Position numbers and translations under genes: made by a program. From DAOUCV01 sp034432095 (GTDB lineage: Bacteria > Chloroflexota > Dehalococcoidia > Dehalococcoidales > UBA2162): a stretch of 9,652 nt of DNA. Location: assembly GCA_034432095.1 (NCBI GenBank), contig DAOUCV010000048.1, positions 1 to 9,652 on the forward strand, in the 5' to 3' direction. This document shows, piece after piece, positions 5,469 through 9,652 of the stretch (position 1 is its first letter; the number at the start of each line of letters is the position of its first letter). Under the pieces are notes generated by a model, which ran no database searches, was not told the DNA's origin, and saw only the letters and a program-made list of their open reading frames with translations.

Positions 5469-7112
5469 ATGGTAAGATTTTGCCGTTATATTTTCTTTCT
5501 CATTGCAGTTCTGATTGTGATCGTTGCGTCGACACTTAGCTGCGTACGGCCGTCGCCAGAACTCCAGCCAACACCTTCTGTGCCAGCGCCAGCTTCCCCA
5601 CCCCCGTCAGCGTCGACCCCATCGCCCAAACTAATGCCTCCACAGACCCAGCCGCCATCTCCGCCGACACATAGTACACCATCGTTGCCGCCGCGAACTC
5701 AGCCACCCAAAGAGGAAACATTACCTCCACTGACCAGACAGGAACCCCCTCCGGTATATGTGCCTCCAACTCCACCCGAGGTGACGCCACTCAAGATAAC
5801 CGTTAAAAGTGAGATACCCGGCGGTAACCAGCGTGCCGTGGATAGCTTTCTCCAGACCTACCCATTTCTGGTTAAGTATCTGGGAGAGCCTTTCAGTATC
5901 GGTACCACAGGTGTCAACTGGGAATACGATGCCAACGCCACGGACTGGGGCTGGAATGCCAGGACAAATACCGTGCAGCTTAATGCTAACATCCTGGTAG
6001 AGGTTCCGGGTCAATCTCCCTATGCCAAGCTGGATGAATCCTACCAGCATGAAACGGCTCACCTCTTTTATGACGTCGGTGACGATGCCATTCGTTTCTC
6101 TTTCGGGCAGTGGATATGGGAAGCTCACGCCCTGGCAGGACAGGCGCTGGCAAATCAGGATGCGCTGGGGTTGCCTGCGTTCGGCTCAGTGGCTGTGTAT
6201 GACACCCAGGCCAATATTGGCTATGAGCTATTGAACGGCGTGCCGCGGGACGGCGAGAAGTGGAACCGCACCATTGTCGATGGCAACGCTACCAGCGCTT
6301 TGCTGCTACTTACCGACGTGCTCTCAGCGGGCTCTGACCGCGATTTCCTGAAGCGGGTAAACGCAGGCATACTGGCACGCTATCGTGTCACAAAAAGCCT
6401 GGATATTTCTCCCGAAACCTACCGTGCCATCCTCAACGAGGCTGCCGCTGGCAAGAGGATTGATGGGCAGTCCCCCGGCGACTGGCTATTCGCCCAGCCG
6501 GTGGCTAACATTGCCGGCAAAACAGGCGACTATCTGGCGGTTGTGCCACAATACAGCGCCGCCTGGTACGGGATGGAGCTATTCCCCACGCGTTTCTGGA
6601 CATTCGCCTTCCGGCGGGAAAAGCCGGGGCAGGACTACCGGGAGATTACCCTGGAAGGCCTTGACGTGAAGCTGACCGTCTACGACACTGCCGGTAAGGT
6701 AGTGAGGCAGACTACGGTCAGGAGCACTGGCGGCATAGGAAATGAATTTGATTCCTGGCAGCTACTCCCTCAGGACATCAAGGACGGCGCTTACCTTGTC
6801 AGGGCAGAAGCCGACGCTGGCGGCCAATCGCTGGTGGCCCATAATTATTTCATCGTCATGCGTCAGGCTCCAAAGGTTACCATTGAGGACGACCGCTTGA
6901 TTGTCGTGCTGACCGATGGCTCTGGCAGTGCTCTGGTACCTGAAATGCCGAGGGGCATGACCGTTACCGGCGGCGAAGTGCAGTCAACGCTTCCGGGTGT
7001 GCTGGTGGTAACCGCCGCACCGGGGTCTGCCGTGACTTTTAAGCTGGGCAACTTCGAGAAAATCATCTCTAAACCACTGACGGCACGCATTGTGTCCCTG
7101 CGTCTACCCTGA
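5469..7112 (+). CDS. HExxH metallopeptidase-like lipoprotein with C-terminal beta-domains
   Basis: The protein has 547 residues from ATG 5469. A TTG at 5454 would add five residues, but it lies upstream of the predicted transcript start and lacks a Shine-Dalgarno sequence. A hydrophobic segment (8-20) is followed by ASTLSC; C25 may be lipidated, though the lipobox is not ideal (T at -3), so an uncleaved anchor is possible. Residues 26-107 form a very Pro-rich linker. The catalytic domain (about 110-370) contains YQHETAHLFYD with the zinc-binding HExxH at 194-198, and a candidate third ligand E218 in WIWEAHALAGQ, 20 residues after H198. This spacing is close to the gluzincin pattern of M1/M61-like peptidases. 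The rest (about 390-547) is rich in beta strands, including a FlgD- or Fn-like stretch with VYDTAGKVVRQ. I cannot assign a peptidase family or substrate. Confidence 0.75.
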   Translation: MVRFCRYIFFLIAVLIVIVASTLSCVRPSPELQPTPSVPAPASPPPSASTPSPKLMPPQTQPPSPPTHSTPSLPPRTQPPKEETLPPLTRQEPPPVYVPPTPPEVTPLKITVKSEIPGGNQRAVDSFLQTYPFLVKYLGEPFSIGTTGVNWEYDANATDWGWNARTNTVQLNANILVEVPGQSPYAKLDESYQHETAHLFYDVGDDAIRFSFGQWIWEAHALAGQALANQDALGLPAFGSVAVYDTQANIGYELLNGVPRDGEKWNRTIVDGNATSALLLLTDVLSAGSDRDFLKRVNAGILARYRVTKSLDISPETYRAILNEAAAGKRIDGQSPGDWLFAQPVANIAGKTGDYLAVVPQYSAAWYGMELFPTRFWTFAFRREKPGQDYREITLEGLDVKLTVYDTAGKVVRQTTVRSTGGIGNEFDSWQLLPQDIKDGAYLVRAEADAGGQSLVAHNYFIVMRQAPKVTIEDDRLIVVLTDGSGSALVPEMPRGMTVTGGEVQSTLPGVLVVTAAPGSAVTFKLGNFEKIISKPLTARIVSLRLP

Positions 7113-7116
7113 AACG

Positions 7117-7131
7117 GCGGCATGGTGCCGC
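7117..7131 (+). repeat. GC-rich hairpin just after the metallopeptidase-like gene
   Basis: GCGGCA (7117-7122) and TGCCGC (7126-7131) form a perfect 6-bp stem with a TGG loop, starting 5 nt after the stop codon. It is placed like a terminator, but the sequence after it lacks a T run, so termination by this hairpin is uncertain. Confidence 0.35.
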
Positions 7132-7134
7132 AGC

Positions 7135-7163
7135 TTGTGTTATCGCAGGTTATGACTTATAAT
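7135..7163 (+). promoter_or_regulatory. Promoter before the CARDB/propeller lipoprotein gene
   Basis: TTGTGT (7135-7140, three of six) and a perfect TATAAT (7158-7163) are spaced by exactly 17 nt. Transcription would start near 7170, about 30 nt before the ATG at 7200. This excludes the in-frame ATG at 7122 as the start of this transcript. Confidence 0.55.
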
Positions 7164-7199
7164 CCCGGTGGATACATCGTGGACAGTTGGCACAGGGAA

Positions 7200-8510
7200 A
7201 TGAAGTACACCGGTATCATCATTTGTCTGCTATTACTGCTTGCCGCAGGCTGCACATCTGCAGCGCCTAGCCCCGCACCTGCTACACCATCGGTGCCAGA
7301 AGCGGCGCCCTCACCCTCTCCTGAGCCAGCAATCACGGCTCCGGCACCACTTACCCCGGCTTCTTTCTCCTTGGCAAATCTCACTATTCAGCCGGTAAGA
7401 GCCCAGCCTGGTGAAGCAGTAACGATAACGGTTGATATAGTTAATATTGGTGGTACTGAGGGGACTTATACCGCAGCGCTGATGATAAATGGCGTAAAGG
7501 AGGCAGATAAGAGAGTAACTATTACCGCTGGCGGTACTCGAACGGTCTCATTCACTGTAACTAACAAGAATGCTGCTAGCTACAATGTGGTCGTGGATGG
7601 GGTAAGTGGTAGTTTTACTGTGGTAGCAGCAGCGCCAGCACCCGTACCATTGCCTGTTACGCCAAAGAAGGACCAGCCATTTGAATGGGTTAGCGATATC
7701 ACGCCTGGTTCGGGAAAAGGAACGCCGCCTCCCATGGCCCGTCCGGGAGATGATGGACCTTGGAATTACAGGATAATGAGTGCAAGTTCACGAGATGGGC
7801 TGACGTGGGTGAGGGACAATATAATCATCGCTGACCAGGCTTCAGTGCCAGACGCCATTGTAGATAAAGAAGGCAACATCCGGATTTACTATGTGGACTG
7901 GTACAATGGCCACAGAATCTCGGCCGCATTGTCTCATGATGGTACTAACTGGATTTACAAGGTGGTAACTGTCACGGGGCAAGTTGTTCAACCCGGAGAG
8001 CTGGATGCTCCAGCAGACCCAGACATTGTTCTTTTGCCTGATGGCAACTACCGACTTTATTATATGTACAAAGGCGCTATCTACTCGGCAATTTCGAGTC
8101 ATGGGATAGACTTTACGAAAGAGGAGGGGACAAGGTTTCAGGAAATGGGCCGTTTCTGGACGGATCCAGATGTATGCAAAATGGGTGACGTTTGGAGAAT
8201 GTTTGTCTGGCGGGAAGGCGAGACCATAAGTACCGTTTCCAATGACGGGTTGAGCTTTAAGAGAGAGTATGCCTTGTTGGGCGTGGGTATTCAATGCACA
8301 ATACCAATAGGGGGTGGATACCGGATGTATTACCCTAAGAACGAGGGGATATTCACCGCTTTTTCAAAGGATGGGGTCGGTTGGGTTGAGGAAGGACTAA
8401 GGCTAGAAGGGGCATGGGACCCAGCCGTCATCAGAATGCAAGACGGTACTTACAAGATGTTTTACAAGATTTGGATCCCCCCAGAAAAACCACCGTGGCT
8501 GAAGCCCTGA
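7200..8510 (+). CDS. Lipoprotein with CARDB-like domain and five-repeat propeller
   Basis: The protein has 436 residues from ATG 7200. An in-frame ATG at 7122 would place 26 residues before the signal peptide and is unlikely. The signal peptide ends in LAAGC (C18), an excellent lipobox, followed by a Pro/Ala/Ser linker (19-55). Residues about 58-142 resemble a CARDB-type immunoglobulin-like domain (FSLANLTIQPVRAQPGEAV, later VDIVNIGGTEG). After a second short Pro-rich hinge, residues about 160-436 carry five repeats. Each has an Asp-box-like S-x-D-G-x-x-W/F or close variant (197-203, 245-251, 300-305, 347-353, 389-395), and RxYY/RMF-type strands also recur. DP motifs (DPDIVLL, DPDVCKM, DPAVIRM) also recur. 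This recalls five-bladed propellers of the GH43/GH32/GH130 type. Hydrolase activity is possible but the catalytic triad cannot be assigned. The header is homologous to that of the next gene, which follows 11 nt later. Confidence 0.8.
   Translation: MKYTGIIICLLLLLAAGCTSAAPSPAPATPSVPEAAPSPSPEPAITAPAPLTPASFSLANLTIQPVRAQPGEAVTITVDIVNIGGTEGTYTAALMINGVKEADKRVTITAGGTRTVSFTVTNKNAASYNVVVDGVSGSFTVVAAAPAPVPLPVTPKKDQPFEWVSDITPGSGKGTPPPMARPGDDGPWNYRIMSASSRDGLTWVRDNIIIADQASVPDAIVDKEGNIRIYYVDWYNGHRISAALSHDGTNWIYKVVTVTGQVVQPGELDAPADPDIVLLPDGNYRLYYMYKGAIYSAISSHGIDFTKEEGTRFQEMGRFWTDPDVCKMGDVWRMFVWREGETISTVSNDGLSFKREYALLGVGIQCTIPIGGGYRMYYPKNEGIFTAFSKDGVGWVEEGLRLEGAWDPAVIRMQDGTYKMFYKIWIPPEKPPWLKP
7307..7331 (+). 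repeat. Linker DNA shared with the amidohydrolase lipoprotein gene
   Basis: The 25 nt at 7307-7331 and 8632-8656 differ at one position. They encode the PSPSP part of the linker. Protein similarity extends back through LLAAGCT and AAPSP, so the whole export header appears duplicated, while the domains that follow are unrelated. Confidence 0.75.
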
Positions 8511-8521
8511 GCATTGAAAAG

Positions 8522-9652
8522 ATGAGAAAACTATTTGTACCGTGGACTATAGTGCTGCTACTGCTTGCTGCTGGTTGCACACCCGCAGCCCCCAGCCCGG
8601 TACCTGCTTCACCATCGGCGACAGAAACGCTGCCCTCACCCTCTCCTGCGCCAGCACCGTCATCACCCGAGCCGCCACCAGTTACCCCTCCTTCTCTCGC
8701 AACGACACCCGCGCCAGCGCCCACCACTCTAGAAGCACCTCCATCTTCATCCACTGCTCCGAGACCTACACCTGATACCACGCACACGCATCCGAGTACA
8801 CCACAACCACCAGTACCGCAGCCAACACCATCTCCCACTGCACCACCAATAATACACACTCCCTCACCCGCACCATCGCTTCTTCCATACGATGGACCTA
8901 TCATCGACGCTCACAGCCAATGCTGTCCTGAAAATCTGGGAAGGATAATACAATTGATGAACCAAGCTGGAGTTACACGCACTATTCTATCTCCAGGTGT
9001 TACTTCGTCCAGAGGAATCGTGACACCTGAAGATTTGATTTCGTTTTCCTCCAGCCATCCGGGTAGGATTATTCCTGCAGTCTTGACTAAAATAGGACCG
9101 TATGGGAATTATTATCAGCTTCTGGAAAAGCAGATGAAGATGGACGGATTTGGTGCCATGGCTGAATTTCTGGTCTATCACTCGCGAAAAGGTGATAGGG
9201 CAGGTGAGATAATAGTCTATCCTGAAGACAAGCAGATGCAGACTGCACTCAACTATGCACTGGGTAAGAAATGGCCTTTTATTATTCACATCGAGTTTGC
9301 AGCTGCTGGATGTCCACGTGACGAACTTATGGCGAAGCTCAAGGCTTTACTTATTCAATACCCAGATCGACCCTTTGTCCTAATCCACATGGGACAACTG
9401 GACCATGTGGCTGTCCGGCAACTGATCGAGGCATACGGCAACATCTATTTCATAACCTCCAGTTCAACGCCAGCATATGCTGTGAATCCTTTCAATGACC
9501 GCTGGACCAATATGTTCGATGGCTCTCATCTCTCAGTAGATTGGAAGCAACTGATAATAGAGCACTCAGATCGATTTATCCTGGGATTTGATATGGTCTG
9601 GGTTGAGGATTGGGGTCCATTCTATCTGGGTCAGGTTAGGCTCTGGCGAGAG
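8522..9652 (+). CDS. Amidohydrolase-2-like lipoprotein, cut off by the right edge
   Basis: An open frame from ATG 8522 runs uninterrupted to the end of the window (377 codons, no stop). The signal peptide ends in the lipobox LAAGC (C19). A Pro/Ser/Thr linker of about 100 residues (20-122) is the longest of the five. The cargo begins at 127 with IIDAHSQ, the first strand of a metal-dependent TIM-barrel hydrolase. Further candidate ligands are E215 (AMAEFLVYH), H256 (FIIHIEF), H289 (VLIHMGQLDH) and D357 (ILGFDMVW), in the order expected for the amidohydrolase-2 family (PF04909). The usual D-x-H-x-H is D129-A-H131-S-Q133 here, so one metal-binding histidine is replaced by glutamine. The gene starts 11 nt after the previous stop without a strong ribosome binding site, suggesting one operon. 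Substrate unknown; decarboxylase, lactonase and amidase activities all occur in this family. Confidence 0.82.
   Translation, partial: MRKLFVPWTIVLLLLAAGCTPAAPSPVPASPSATETLPSPSPAPAPSSPEPPPVTPPSLATTPAPAPTTLEAPPSSSTAPRPTPDTTHTHPSTPQPPVPQPTPSPTAPPIIHTPSPAPSLLPYDGPIIDAHSQCCPENLGRIIQLMNQAGVTRTILSPGVTSSRGIVTPEDLISFSSSHPGRIIPAVLTKIGPYGNYYQLLEKQMKMDGFGAMAEFLVYHSRKGDRAGEIIVYPEDKQMQTALNYALGKKWPFIIHIEFAAAGCPRDELMAKLKALLIQYPDRPFVLIHMGQLDHVAVRQLIEAYGNIYFITSSSTPAYAVNPFNDRWTNMFDGSHLSVDWKQLIIEHSDRFILGFDMVWVEDWGPFYLGQVRLWRE

Noticed and set aside
5721..6128. Minus-strand 135-codon frame inside the metallopeptidase-like gene
   Set aside because: It overlaps the HExxH domain coding sequence entirely and encodes no recognisable motif.
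7122..7199. In-frame upstream start for the CARDB/propeller protein (26 extra residues)
   Set aside because: It would put a polar stretch before a classical lipoprotein signal peptide, has no ribosome binding site, and begins upstream of the predicted transcript start near 7170.
8541..8900. Direct-repeat or CRISPR-like array suggested by repeated CCA/CACC words
   Set aside because: These are Pro/Ser/Thr codons of a protein linker in frame with the lipoprotein; no regular repeat-spacer period.
8431..8904. Long minus-strand frame opposite the linker of the amidohydrolase gene
   Set aside because: Its Gly/Val-rich translation is the antisense image of Pro/Ser/Thr codons; no start signal or domain is visible.

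Overview
The window looks like a chromosomal or metagenomic fragment from a Gram-positive-type or monoderm-like bacterium. The Pro/Ser/Thr-linker lipoproteins, the VapBC module and the moderate GC content recall Chloroflexota (Dehalococcoidia or Anaerolineae-like). That assignment is an impression from protein style; no rRNA or phylogenetic marker is present. Recognisable sigma70-type promoters support a bacterial origin.

Left end (1-894, minus strand): a small defence-type operon. A strong promoter (866-894) drives a ribbon-helix-helix antitoxin (vapB-like), then a PIN-domain toxin (vapC-like) 2 nt later. Eight nt after that comes the start of a gene that runs off the window, whose 37 visible residues resemble the N-terminus of large restriction-modification/DNA methylase proteins. 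Region 895-1104 is the divergent control region and carries a near-consensus promoter for the rightward genes.

Right part (1105-9652, plus strand): five consecutive genes, all built the same way. Each has a short signal peptide ending in a cysteine (lipobox), a long Pro/Ser/Thr-rich linker, and then an unrelated extracytoplasmic cargo. In order the cargos are a clan GH-A-like glycoside hydrolase, a 12-repeat NHL-like beta-propeller protein, a HExxH metallopeptidase-like protein with a C-terminal beta-domain, a CARDB-like domain plus a five-repeat propeller with Asp-box-like motifs, and an amidohydrolase-2-like TIM barrel cut off by the window end. The headers of genes 1 and 2 are homologous at DNA level, and so are those of genes 4 and 5. 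This suggests that new cargos are placed behind a duplicated export-and-anchor module. Perfect TATAAT -10 boxes lie before genes 1, 3 and 4, so the cluster is probably several transcription units; gene 5 follows gene 4 by 11 nt and is probably co-transcribed with it.

The 326-nt gap between genes 1 and 2 holds the most unusual non-coding signal. A 17-bp inverted repeat with one mismatch encloses 75 nt that can fold into three further hairpins, and a T5 run follows 3 nt after it. It may be a structured RNA, a terminator-like element or a small mobile-element remnant.

Taken together, the right part reads as a cell-surface display locus: membrane-anchored enzymes and binding propellers that could act on extracellular glycan, protein or amide substrates. 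Substrates cannot be read from the sequence.
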